Shown here piece after piece: positions 1-8,117 of a stretch of DNA of 37,306 nt. Position 1 is the stretch's first letter, and each line of letters begins with the position of its first letter. Position numbers and translations under genes: made by a program. The notes beneath the pieces were generated by a model. That model made no database searches. It saw only the letters and a program-made list of their open reading frames with translations, and was not told where the DNA came from. The DNA is from an uncultured bacterium (lineage in GTDB: Bacteria > Bacillota > Clostridia > Lachnospirales > Lachnospiraceae): the NCBI GenBank assembly GCA_905215155.1, contig CAJMPJ010000037.1, forward strand, positions 1 to 37,306, in the 5' to 3' direction.

Positions 1-37
1 TTCATTTCCCGCCAATACCTGGTATTTTGTTTTATTC

Positions 38-982
38 CTAATTTAAAATCAGTTTGGCAGCGCCATAAATACCAGCATCATTCCCAAGAGTCGCCAACAC
101 GATTTTGCCTTTATTCTTTGAAATCGGTGTAAACTTTTTATAATTTTCATCAATCGCATCAATCAGAAACTGACCTGCTTTTGATACACCTCCTCCTAAA
201 ACAAATACTTCCGGGTCTGTGGTCATAGAGACCTGGGCCAGAGCCATTCCAAGATAATGCCCCACAACCTCCATGACTTCCATCGCAAGAGGATCTCCTG
301 CCTTAGCCCCATCAAGCACGTCCTTTGCGGTAACCTTATCTCCAAAGCTCCTCAAAACAGACGGCATATCCTTGGAAGCCATCTGCCTTCTTGCCTCCCT
401 TGCAATGCCGGTGGCGCTTGCCACCTGCTCCACACAGCCCACACCGCCGCAATTGCAGGTTTCCGTTTCATCCTCACGGATGTGGATGTGGCCGATCTCT
501 CCTGCCAGTCCATGCCTTCCGGCAACGATTTTCTGGTCAATGATCACACCTCCCCCGACGCCGGTGCCAAGTGTGACCATAACAATGTCATGATAGCCTT
601 TGCCGCCGCCCTGCCACATCTCACCGAGAGCCGCCACATTGGCATCGTTGGCACTTTTTACCGGAAGGCCGTGAAGCCGCTTGCTTAACTCCCGCTCCGG
701 ATAGCAGTCACGCCAGCCTAAGTTGACGCAGACCTCCACATAACCGTTTGGAAGGACCGGACCGGGAATCCCCAGTCCCACACCTGTGATCTCTTCAATG
801 GAAATCCCAAGCTCTTCCAGCCTTTTCAAAATGGAGTCAGCGGTATCATCAAGGATGTATCTTCCGCCTTCTTCCTTTCTGGTTTTCACTTCCCATTTAT
901 GCAGAAGCTCCCCTGACACTTCAAACAGGCCAATCTTTACGGAAGTACCGCCAACATCAACACCAATACATTTCTTTCCCAT
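38..982 (-). CDS. glcK: ROK-family glucokinase
   Basis: This gene probably encodes a cytoplasmic glucokinase that phosphorylates glucose to glucose 6-phosphate with ATP, feeding glycolysis. The 314-residue length is usual for the ROK (repressor, ORF, kinase) family. Residues 7-20 carry the N-terminal phosphate-binding motif with DVGGT. Residues 111-121 hold the sugar-binding ANDANVAALGE segment. GEIGH is at 161-165, and the ROK zinc signature CNCGGVGCVEQ is at 176-186. No N-terminal helix-turn-helix is present, which favours a kinase over a ROK repressor. An AAGGAG box lies about 11 bases before the ATG. Transketolase lies 47 bases upstream in the same direction, so the two may be cotranscribed. 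Substrate specificity within ROK sugar kinases (glucose, ManNAc, fructose) is inferred, with glucose the most likely. Confidence 0.9.
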   Translation of the reverse strand: MGKKCIGVDVGGTSVKIGLFEVSGELLHKWEVKTRKEEGGRYILDDTADSILKRLEELGISIEEITGVGLGIPGPVLPNGYVEVCVNLGWRDCYPERELSKRLHGLPVKSANDANVAALGEMWQGGGKGYHDIVMVTLGTGVGGGVIIDQKIVAGRHGLAGEIGHIHIREDETETCNCGGVGCVEQVASATGIAREARRQMASKDMPSVLRSFGDKVTAKDVLDGAKAGDPLAMEVMEVVGHYLGMALAQVSMTTDPEVFVLGGGVSKAGQFLIDAIDENYKKFTPISKNKGKIVLATLGNDAGIYGAAKLILN

Positions 983-1029
983 GACTGCTTACGCTCCTTT
1001 TCCTTTTGTATCAAGATGCCAGGCATCTT

Positions 1030-3009
1030 TTATAAGGATTTCGCAACTTCTGCCACACGCTCCGCCGTGAATCCAAAATGCTCAAATAACTGACCGGCAG
1101 GACCGCTGGCTCCAAAGCCAGTCATGGTCACATAAGCTCCGTCAAGGCCTACATATCTGCCCCAGCCAAAATCACTTAACGCTTCCACAGCCACACGCTT
1201 GCGTACAGCCTTTGGAAGAACGGATTCTTTATATTCCTCTGTCTGCTCTTCAAACAGATCCATACAAGGCATGGAAACTACCCGGACCTTACGGTCAGAA
1301 AGAAGTTCTTTTGCCTTCACCGCAAGCTCCACCTCAGAACCGCTGGCGATCAGAATCAGTTCCGGTGTGCCTTCGCAGTCGTCAATGACATAACCGCCCT
1401 TTAATGCCTCTTTGCTGCTGCCTGGCATCGGAGTTAAGTTCTGTCTGGTGAGAACAAGAGCGGTAGGAGTTTTCTTAGAGGTCAGTGCTGAATACCATGC
1501 GGCTTCTGTCTCTGTTTCATCACAGGGACGGAACACATGGAAATTCGGCATGGCACGAAGCATGGCAAGCTGCTCGATCGGCTCATGGGTCGGTCCGTCC
1601 TCTCCAACACCGATGCTGTCATGGGTGAAGATAAAAGTCTGGGGGAGCCCCATCAGAGAAGCCAGGCGTGCCATAGGCTTTGTGTAATCACTGAATACAA
1701 AGAAAGTAGCCACAAAGGTGCGGAGACCGCCGTGAAGCAGCATACCATTTCCGATGGCAGTCATACCAAGTTCTCTGACTCCGAAGTGCATATTGCGTCC
1801 GCTTCTGTTTTCCTTTGAGTAATCTCCTGCATCCGTCATGTTGGTCTTATTGGAAGGAGCAAGGTCTGCAGAACCGCCGATTAAATTCGGCATATGGTCT
1901 TTGATGCGGTTTAATATCTTTCCGGATAAATTTCTGGTGGCATCTGCTTTTTCCGGCTTTTTCCAGAAATCCGCACATGCTTCAATGGCTTTTTCTGCCC
2001 CGTCAGGATCATGATAAGCGTTCCATAAGGCTTCCATCTCCGGATATTCCTCACAGTAAGCCGCAAACATCACCTTCCATGCAGCTTCCACCTCAGCCTT
2101 TTCCTCTGCCAGCTTGCGGTAATGGCTGTATACCTCTTCCGGAACGAAAAATGGTTCTGTGGAGGGCCATCCTAAGTTCTCCTTTAATGCAGTGATATTG
2201 TCTGCTCCAAGAGGCTCTCCATGGGCGCTGGCTTTTCCCTGCTTTGCGGGGCAGCCGTAGCCGATCTGAGTCTTGATGGTAATAAAGGAAGGATGCTCTG
2301 TGTCTGCCTTGGCTTCTTCAATGGCACGTGCGATGGCTCCTAAGTCATTGCCGTCTTCTACGGTTATGGTCTGGAAATGGAACGCTTCCATACGCTTTTG
2401 CACATCCTCTGTGAATGCAATATCCGTACTTCCCTCGATGGAGATCTGATTGGAATCGTAAAGAACGATCAGCTTTCCAAGACCAAGAGTTCCTGCCAGA
2501 GAAAATACTTCGGAAGAGATTCCTTCCATCATACAGCCGTCTCCGCCCAGCACATAAGTGTAGTGATCCACCACCGGATAATTGTCCTTATTGAATACGG
2601 AGGCCAGATGGCTCTCTGCAATGGCCATACCAACTGCCATACCCATACCGGCACCGAGAGGTCCTGTGGTCGCCTCAACGCCTACGGTGTGGCCGTATTC
2701 GGGATGTCCGGGTGTCTTAGAACCTAACTGACGGAAATTCATCAAATCTTCTTTTGATAAATTCCCGTAACCAAACAGATGGAGAAGGGAATACAAAAGC
2801 ATGGAACCATGACCACCGGATAAAATAAAGCGGTCTCTGTTTGCCCAGTTGGGATCTGCCGGATTGTGATTTAAGTGGTTGGCCCATAATTCATATGCGG
2901 CGGACGCACAGCCTAAAGGAAGTCCGGGATGTCCGGAATTGGCTTTCTGAATCGCATCTGCAGATAGGATGCGGATTGCGTTGATTGACATGGTTTCGAC
3001 GTTGCTCAT
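1030..3009 (-). CDS. tkt: Transketolase
   Basis: This is a full-length transketolase (659 residues) of the non-oxidative pentose phosphate pathway. It moves two-carbon ketol units between sugar phosphates using thiamine diphosphate and a divalent metal. The N-terminal domain has the conserved GHPGLPLG start and the ThDP/Mg motif beginning GDGCMMEG near residue 155 and continuing to DSNQISIEG. The pyrimidine domain has the GVGEDGPTHEPIEQL stretch. The ATG overlaps the upstream gene's TGA as ATGA, and its GGAGG box lies inside that gene's last codons, so translation is probably coupled. Glucokinase follows downstream. No key residue appears to be missing. Confidence 0.97.
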   Translation of the reverse strand: MSNVETMSINAIRILSADAIQKANSGHPGLPLGCASAAYELWANHLNHNPADPNWANRDRFILSGGHGSMLLYSLLHLFGYGNLSKEDLMNFRQLGSKTPGHPEYGHTVGVEATTGPLGAGMGMAVGMAIAESHLASVFNKDNYPVVDHYTYVLGGDGCMMEGISSEVFSLAGTLGLGKLIVLYDSNQISIEGSTDIAFTEDVQKRMEAFHFQTITVEDGNDLGAIARAIEEAKADTEHPSFITIKTQIGYGCPAKQGKASAHGEPLGADNITALKENLGWPSTEPFFVPEEVYSHYRKLAEEKAEVEAAWKVMFAAYCEEYPEMEALWNAYHDPDGAEKAIEACADFWKKPEKADATRNLSGKILNRIKDHMPNLIGGSADLAPSNKTNMTDAGDYSKENRSGRNMHFGVRELGMTAIGNGMLLHGGLRTFVATFFVFSDYTKPMARLASLMGLPQTFIFTHDSIGVGEDGPTHEPIEQLAMLRAMPNFHVFRPCDETETEAAWYSALTSKKTPTALVLTRQNLTPMPGSSKEALKGGYVIDDCEGTPELILIASGSEVELAVKAKELLSDRKVRVVSMPCMDLFEEQTEEYKESVLPKAVRKRVAVEALSDFGWGRYVGLDGAYVTMTGFGASGPAGQLFEHFGFTAERVAEVAKSL

Positions 3010-4280
3010 TGGTATTGCCCTCCTATTTGTAATCTAATTTCTTTCATATTTTGAGGACCCATCACGATCAGGGTATTTGGAAGCCTGCCGTTACGGATCT
3101 TAGATACCGGAAAATCAAATGTGCCGGAAAATTTGAGCCTGCCAGACATGCTGTAGACTCTGCACGAGTCTCCATTATACAGAAATACATGATCTCCGTC
3201 AATATCCGCGCTGGTATACTGATATTGGAAACCTGTGGAAAACACATGGTCTCCATTGGCCTTATAGACCTCCATCCGGTAGGGGTTCTCCCCTTTCGGG
3301 TTGTCCAGGATCAGGCCAACATATTTTGGGGAATAAAAGACGCTCTTAATCTCCTCCTGTACCGGAATCTGCTTTAACAGCTCCGGAGAGAGGGCGTTCT
3401 TTGTGGAATAAAATGATACGCTGTTGTCTGCAAATGCACAGGAATAAGTATCATCAAGGAACCGGACCTGAGCCACAAGTGCTCCGTCATATGGCTGGTC
3501 AAAGCCGCCTACCAGCCTGTCCGGAATGCTCTTTCCGATTTCAGAAAAGTTATGAAACGCGACCCTGCCGTTTAACGTACCGTTTTTTAAATAGGCATAG
3601 GCCCCCATCAGCTGGGTTCCGTCAGGAGATAAGCTGATATCCACCGGATAACCGGAATCCCCCCCTAAAAGCGCTTTGATCTTCACATCAAGAACCGATC
3701 CATCCTGATTAAAAAAATAAATGTAATTGGAGGTGGAATCCTCTAATATGGCAGCTACCACTCCATACGAGGATACGGTGGCCTTCACGATGGGAAGAAC
3801 CGTAGTCGCCACTCCTGTTTTCCCTGCTTTGTCAAAAATATAGATGGAATTCCCCTGCTGGTCAACAATGGCCGCATAGTCCCCACTAACGTAAGCCTTC
3901 GGCGATTTCATCTCATAGCTTTGAATCCACACTTCTTTTCCCTGGGAATCCACATAGGAGGCACCATCCTTGCTGTATTTCAGCACATTGGAACCAAAAT
4001 CCATATATCCTTCATAGCTTCCCTCATTCATCTGCTTTGCCCAGACCACCCCATACTTGGTATAATGATAGAGCCGGAAATACTGAAATGCACCGATCCC
4101 TCCTGCTGCAAACACAATAAACAGTACCAGAAAGATTCTGAGCCTTTTCTTTCTTACCTTATCGCGGGCTTTTTTTATGATTTCTTCGCTGGATTCATCC
4201 TTGTCCACAGACGTTGGAACAATCTGCCGCCTCAGCTGGTTTTTTTTAATCTCTCTGTTCATAGAGTTCCATTCACTCAT
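3006..4280 (-). CDS. DUF5711-type single-pass membrane protein
   Basis: This is a 424-residue protein of unknown function that resembles the DUF5711 family of clostridia. The first 46 residues are charged and cytoplasmic, residues 47-66 form one transmembrane helix, and the rest is predicted to be outside the cell. The extracellular part is rich in short beta strands with repeated aromatic and glycine turns (for example SYGVVAAILED, SLSPDGTQL). This suggests a beta-propeller-like fold, which is an inference. An AGGAG box lies 8 bases before the ATG. The stop overlaps the transketolase start by four bases, and the LysM gene lies 74 bases upstream. Its link to transketolase is probably only transcriptional. 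No enzymatic motif was seen. Confidence 0.8.
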   Translation of the reverse strand: MSEWNSMNREIKKNQLRRQIVPTSVDKDESSEEIIKKARDKVRKKRLRIFLVLFIVFAAGGIGAFQYFRLYHYTKYGVVWAKQMNEGSYEGYMDFGSNVLKYSKDGASYVDSQGKEVWIQSYEMKSPKAYVSGDYAAIVDQQGNSIYIFDKAGKTGVATTVLPIVKATVSSYGVVAAILEDSTSNYIYFFNQDGSVLDVKIKALLGGDSGYPVDISLSPDGTQLMGAYAYLKNGTLNGRVAFHNFSEIGKSIPDRLVGGFDQPYDGALVAQVRFLDDTYSCAFADNSVSFYSTKNALSPELLKQIPVQEEIKSVFYSPKYVGLILDNPKGENPYRMEVYKANGDHVFSTGFQYQYTSADIDGDHVFLYNGDSCRVYSMSGRLKFSGTFDFPVSKIRNGRLPNTLIVMGPQNMKEIRLQIGGQYQ

Positions 4281-4354
4281 GCAGTTTTCTCCTAAAAATG
4301 CCCATATATAGTTGTAGTATACATCATTTCAAGAAGAAACGCATTATATTTTTT

Positions 4355-5713
4355 CTACGGAAGCAGTAATTTCTGACCCGCTACGATCTTATTCTCATCC
4401 TCCAATCCATTGAGCTCACAGATTTCCTCCAGCTTATTCACATTGTGGTATTCTGCTATCATGATTCCATACAGCGTCTCTCCCTCCTGGACCACATGGA
4501 CCCGCTGTCCTGCTCCTGCGGCGGCTTCTGTTTCCGCCGGTGCCTGGCTGGTTTCCCCCGAAGCCTTGCTCTCCTTTGACGGAGCCTTCTTTGTTTCCGC
4601 AGAAGCTGCACTGGTCTGTTCCGGCACCTTTTGGGTTTCCGCCGACGCCGCGCTGGTCTGTTCCGGCACCTTTTGGGTTTCCGCCGATGCCGCGCTGGTC
4701 TGTCCCGGCACCGTTTGGGTCTCAGCCGACGCTGCGCTGGTCTGTCCCGGTGCGGCTTTTGTCTCTGCCGCTGCCTGACCTTCCCCGGCCTTTGTTTCCG
4801 GCAGCGTTTTCGACATGGTTTCCTTATTCACAGCAGTCGTTGGAGAAATGCCCGCTTCCGCATCTTCCACCACGACCCTGGATTCGGCTTTGGCACCCTT
4901 TTTCTGGCTGCCTCCCAAAATCTGCTGTGCTTTTGCCGGTATGGCGGAAACGATTACGCTTTCCATGCTCTGCATCCGTTCATAGTTGTTAAACAGAACA
5001 ATTCCGCCAGCTAATATGACGACTGCCATCGCAGTACACATGCCTCGAAGGAGCCCGGTGGTCTGATGCCTGTCCGTAACTTCCTCTTTGCGCTCGTCCA
5101 TTCGCTTGCGGAATTCTTCAATTACCTTATCATTTGTATCGGTTTCGATACGTTTTACATCTTTTCGCAGAACCATGTAGTCCTGCATCATCTGATTTCG
5201 CTCATAATAGATACTATAGCCCTGAAGCCGGTAAAATCCGTCTTCTGACGTTATGTAAACTGTTTCATCTCCTTCCGTTCCATTGCTTAAATACATCAGT
5301 TTATTGGTTCCCTCAAAATACTGGACATGCTGTTTCCAATAATTCAAAGGGGTAAGATCATCTCCCGGACTGCCGCATAAAAACCAGCCCTGAATGGATC
5401 TCTTTGGGAAAAGCTGTTCCATGTTCTGATAGGCTTTTTTCCAGGAAAGCTCTGTAAATTCCACTCTTCCTTCTGCATCTGTCACGTCCTCCATCTCCAA
5501 AGCTCCGTCAATGAAGATATAAGGCGTTCCGTCATTTAGTTCTATACTTCCAAGCAATAAGCCTACCCGAAGTGGTTGTCCTTTTACAGGATACAGACGT
5601 TTCAAATACGTGTTTACATAATCCTCTACATATAACTTTACGATCTGGTCCCGTTCCCCGATCTGCCTGATATTTTTCGGCAGCTTCGGGTACGGATTGT
5701 ATAATTCACCCAT
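4355..5713 (-). CDS. Membrane-anchored LysM protein with MPN-like N-terminal domain
   Basis: This 452-residue protein has four parts. Residues 1-180 form a soluble cytoplasmic domain whose pattern (VGLLLGS, GWF.C.SPG, then H..YFEG and GYSIYYERN) resembles MPN/JAMM domains, but the zinc-binding H-x-H is replaced by L-C-G. Residues 221-241 are a transmembrane helix. Residues 300-402 are an Ala/Thr/Glu/Pro-rich linker with four copies of a 14-residue repeat close to QTSAASAETQKVPE. Residues 405-451 are a LysM domain (VQEGETLYGI ... NGL ... IVAGQKLLLP), which binds peptidoglycan. The protein therefore probably joins the cytoplasm to the wall. A GGGGTGAG box precedes the ATG. The MPN assignment is inference; the LysM and helix are clear. 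Confidence 0.85.
   Translation of the reverse strand: MGELYNPYPKLPKNIRQIGERDQIVKLYVEDYVNTYLKRLYPVKGQPLRVGLLLGSIELNDGTPYIFIDGALEMEDVTDAEGRVEFTELSWKKAYQNMEQLFPKRSIQGWFLCGSPGDDLTPLNYWKQHVQYFEGTNKLMYLSNGTEGDETVYITSEDGFYRLQGYSIYYERNQMMQDYMVLRKDVKRIETDTNDKVIEEFRKRMDERKEEVTDRHQTTGLLRGMCTAMAVVILAGGIVLFNNYERMQSMESVIVSAIPAKAQQILGGSQKKGAKAESRVVVEDAEAGISPTTAVNKETMSKTLPETKAGEGQAAAETKAAPGQTSAASAETQTVPGQTSAASAETQKVPEQTSAASAETQKVPEQTSAASAETKKAPSKESKASGETSQAPAETEAAAGAGQRVHVVQEGETLYGIMIAEYHNVNKLEEICELNGLEDENKIVAGQKLLLP
4585..4770 (-). repeat. 42-bp tandem repeats in LysM linker
   Basis: About four imperfect copies of a 42-bp unit encode the 14-residue Ala/Ser/Thr/Glu repeat between the membrane helix and the LysM domain. 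Two neighbouring copies are nearly identical at the DNA level, which indicates slippage or unequal exchange. Such repeats usually set the length of a wall-spanning stalk. Confidence 0.85.
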
Positions 5714-5753
5714 TGGCTCACCCCGCTATTTTTTATTTAATCCAATGAATCAT

Positions 5754-5781
5754 AGCATACAAAGGGCGAAAATCATGTCAA
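5754..5781 (-). promoter_or_regulatory. Possible sigma-A promoter for the LysM gene
   Basis: Read on the minus strand, TTGACA (5776-5781) is followed after 16 bases by TATGCT (5754-5759). The -35 overlaps the yyaC stop codon. The -35 is perfect and the -10 matches four of six positions. Confidence 0.45.
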
Positions 5782-6377
5782 AGCATGGACGTGTTTTCCC
5801 ATAACTTTTCGACAAGATAAATACTGTGGCTGATGCAGTCAGCCATGCGCATCACAACGGAAAGCCGTATGCTCTGCAGCATGAGAGGATCGTAATTTCC
5901 GCAGCTGCCTACGATCCCGGTAATAAAAATATCCCCTACGGCCCGCAGCTCCTTGCTGACTCCAAGTCCCGGCTTCAGTGCCCCTCTTCCCAGGGTCACG
6001 TAGCCGATGTGCTCCATATTTCCAACGGAAGCATCCACTGCAACCACCACGTAATTGGGGTAACGCAGCCGTAGAATCGTCTGATACGTTTCAAGATTCA
6101 TGGCGTGGACCGGACGCTCCAGAGTTCCCATGACCTCCAGATGCTCCAGTCCCCTGTCTTTTAGCTTGTAACCAATTAAGGGCCCAAGGCTGTCTCCCGT
6201 GGAACGGTCGGTGCCGATGCACAAAAAAAGTACTCCAGCTGCTTTTTTATTCTCCAGCTCCGTACTTATCATATCGTAAAGTCTGGAAGCAAAGTCCTCT
6301 GCTTCAAAGGTATGCTTTGTGTCATAATAAAAAACGTCCCGGTTTCCCCGGATCGCAATTCTTTCCCATAATTTCAT
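5778..6377 (-). CDS. yyaC: YyaC-type spore protein (DUF1256)
   Basis: This 199-residue protein belongs to the DUF1256/YyaC family of spore-forming Firmicutes, which is related to the fold of the germination protease GPR. The signature CIGTDRSTGDSLGPLIG is at about residues 52-68. DASVG follows in the middle, and the GDIFITGIVGSCGNYDPLMLQSIRL segment is near the C-terminus. In Bacillus, yyaC is expressed in the forespore, but its exact function is not settled. A GGCAGGA box lies just before the ATG. Upstream there is a possible forespore-type promoter. The next gene is on the same strand after a clear promoter, so yyaC is probably a single-gene unit. Confidence 0.88.
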   Translation of the reverse strand: MKLWERIAIRGNRDVFYYDTKHTFEAEDFASRLYDMISTELENKKAAGVLFLCIGTDRSTGDSLGPLIGYKLKDRGLEHLEVMGTLERPVHAMNLETYQTILRLRYPNYVVVAVDASVGNMEHIGYVTLGRGALKPGLGVSKELRAVGDIFITGIVGSCGNYDPLMLQSIRLSVVMRMADCISHSIYLVEKLWENTSML

Positions 6378-6412
6378 AATATCCTGCCTTGCTGTCCTTA
6401 TTTTCTCTGTTC

Positions 6413-6443
6413 TATTATAAGCCGTGATTTATGGAATTATTCA
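6413..6443 (-). promoter_or_regulatory. Possible forespore-type promoter of yyaC
   Basis: On the minus strand GAATA is followed after about 18 bases by TATAATA. This is near the sigma-G pattern (GHATR, 17-18 bases, CATWMTA), and it also provides a perfect sigma-A -10 without a good -35. It is suggestive only. Confidence 0.3.
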
Positions 6444-6468
6444 CCACACTGATGGGAAAAAAATTACG

Positions 6469-6516
6469 AAAAAACAGGTGCAGGAAAAACCCGCCTCCGC
6501 GTATTTTTCTGCACCT
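6469..6516 (-). terminator. Rho-independent terminator of the coiled-coil gene
   Basis: Arms 6476-6483 and 6509-6516 pair (AGGTGCAG with CTGCACCT) and are extended by an A/T stem. On the minus strand they are followed by six T. It lies just after the stop of the 6522-7613 gene. Confidence 0.85.
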
Positions 6517-6521
6517 TCATT

Positions 6522-7613
6522 CTATTCCTTAAGACTCTTATAAATGGCCTTGGCCTCGCTTATGGAGGAAGCCTTTCCCATTCGGATCATATCTGCCAGC
6601 TCATCAAGCCGTTCCGGGACCATATACTCTTTGCCTACATAAGAAGCGTAATGATCGTTAATAAAGAGGGTCTGTTCCTTCACCCGCACCTCAGCCTCCC
6701 TCACCTTGGCGGCTGCCTCTTCATACTCTTTGGACAGCCTGTCAAGAGTGTCTCTGCTGTTGCCTTCAATCTCATCGGATATAATAGTCTTTGTCACCTT
6801 ATCAAACGTATTTAACGCCTCCCGTTTTTTTTCGGTAATATCCGTTAAATCCTGTTCCATGCGGGCAATCTCATCATCATATTTTTCCAGGTTATAGACG
6901 GCTTCGTCACGGTCCCGTTTAATGGAACGAATGATCAGCCTGATCTTCCGGTCATTTGCTCTAATAAAGTCCCGGATGGACCTTCCTTTTTTAAGTGCAC
7001 TTTGATGCCTGACTTTGGTCCGGTTATTAATAAGGATGTAACTGCCTCCAAAGATAAGGATGGTCAAAAAATAGATTCCGATCAAATAATAAGGGGTCCT
7101 CTGGGGAATCAGAAAATAGATTCCGCAGGGAATGGCAAGAAAACAAAACAAAATGGAGAAAAACAAAGTCGTCCATTCCTGAAAGCTGTCAGGCATATAC
7201 AGGGCATAATACAGCCTGCTTCTGCAAAATAAAGGAACTCCTTCCTTCCGGAAAATATCCTTCATCTGCTGCTTTAACTCCTTATTATTTTCCTTTAATT
7301 CTTCTGTTTCCTCTTCGATCCGTTCCTTAATCCCCTGGGATTTTGCTTTTTCCCGTTTGCTCCTCATCCGCTTTAAGGAGTCCTGTTCCCTGGCAATTTC
7401 CTTGTCATACGTGGCTTCAATCTCTTCCAATCGTTTTTTGACCGTAAGGTTAATGGCATCTGCCACAGCCTTTTTTTCTGCCTCCAGTTCCTTTTCCAGA
7501 CGTTTCTTCTCCTGATGGAACTTATCCAGAAGATTCCTGCTCGCCGATAACTCCTGGACGGCTCTGCAGGCCTCTCCAAGAAAACCAACCTGATCCGTTA
7601 TGGGTTGTGCCAT
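6522..7613 (-). CDS. Coiled-coil protein with two membrane helices, unknown function
   Basis: I do not recognise this 363-residue protein. Residues 25-125 and about 225-335 are highly charged with heptad-like Leu/Ile spacing and probably form coiled coils. Between them are two closely spaced transmembrane helices at about 148-169 and 174-196, joined by a short Pro/Thr loop. Both coiled coils would therefore face the cytoplasm in a hairpin arrangement. There is no signal peptide and no catalytic motif. A GGAGG box lies 11 bases before the ATG, and a strong terminator follows the stop, so it is probably transcribed alone. A scaffold role is possible but not supported by any motif. Confidence 0.75.
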   Translation of the reverse strand: MAQPITDQVGFLGEACRAVQELSASRNLLDKFHQEKKRLEKELEAEKKAVADAINLTVKKRLEEIEATYDKEIAREQDSLKRMRSKREKAKSQGIKERIEEETEELKENNKELKQQMKDIFRKEGVPLFCRSRLYYALYMPDSFQEWTTLFFSILFCFLAIPCGIYFLIPQRTPYYLIGIYFLTILIFGGSYILINNRTKVRHQSALKKGRSIRDFIRANDRKIRLIIRSIKRDRDEAVYNLEKYDDEIARMEQDLTDITEKKREALNTFDKVTKTIISDEIEGNSRDTLDRLSKEYEEAAAKVREAEVRVKEQTLFINDHYASYVGKEYMVPERLDELADMIRMGKASSISEAKAIYKSLKE

Positions 7614-7780
7614 CTTAAGTGTTCCTCCTTGGGTTTTTCCTATGACGATTCTATCATATTTTTCATGGTTTTACAATGTCCGTCATTTTCCTGCTTGCGC
7701 TTTGTCCTTTGCCGGTGATATAATCGTTGCAGCATCAAACCGGCGGTAATAACCGCTTATTTCAGAAGGGAAAATTCATT

Positions 7781-8047
7781 ATGTTTCGTATGTGGGCAAA
7801 AATGATCAAAGACACGAAAATCGTGAAGGATACCGTCATCTGCATTTCCGATTACAGTCTTTCCAGAACAACCATGGTTTTTAACGCACTGGATGAGATC
7901 TGCTACCAGTTTGATTTGGGAAAACCCCTGTGGCTCAATGCCACTGTAGAGGAGTTTCAAAAACACTCCAAAGCCAGGTTTTACCAGGATAATTTTATCG
8001 AGCACATTGCGTTTGATTTTCTGGAAATTCAGGTGATCGAAGAATAA
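7781..8047 (+). CDS. Small conserved clostridial protein, unknown function
   Basis: This encodes an 88-residue soluble protein of a type I recall as common in Clostridia, with the pattern D.TVICIS then ALDEICYQFDLGKPLWL then F.QDNFIEHIAFDFLEIQVIEE near the end. The start is the ATG at 7781, because AGAAGGG lies 10 bases upstream. An ATG-like extension to 7727 has no good binding site. There is no membrane segment or signal peptide. It is a single plus-strand gene between two minus-strand genes and shares a two-way terminator with the lipoprotein gene. No function can be assigned. Confidence 0.75.
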   Translation: MFRMWAKMIKDTKIVKDTVICISDYSLSRTTMVFNALDEICYQFDLGKPLWLNATVEEFQKHSKARFYQDNFIEHIAFDFLEIQVIEE

Positions 8048-8052
8048 AAATA

Positions 8053-8093
8053 GCTCTTCCAGACATTATTCTTGCCTTGGAAGAGCCTTTTTT
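8053..8093. terminator. Bidirectional terminator between convergent genes
   Basis: The 9-bp arms GCTCTTCCA (8053-8061) and TGGAAGAGC (8078-8086) are followed on the plus strand by a C and six T, and on the minus strand by TATTTTTA. It therefore serves both the small plus-strand gene and the minus-strand lipoprotein gene. Confidence 0.9.
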
Positions 8094-8117
8094 ATTCTTA
8101 GAAAGGTTTATATCCTG

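Noticed and set aside
10..30. Short inverted repeat after glucokinase as a terminator
   Set aside because: The stem is only about five base pairs and no T run follows on the minus strand.
4410..5014. Overlapping plus-strand open frames of 122-150 residues opposite the LysM gene
   Set aside because: They are shadows of the repeat-rich linker with no start signals, and they have Ser/Pro/Arg-biased composition.
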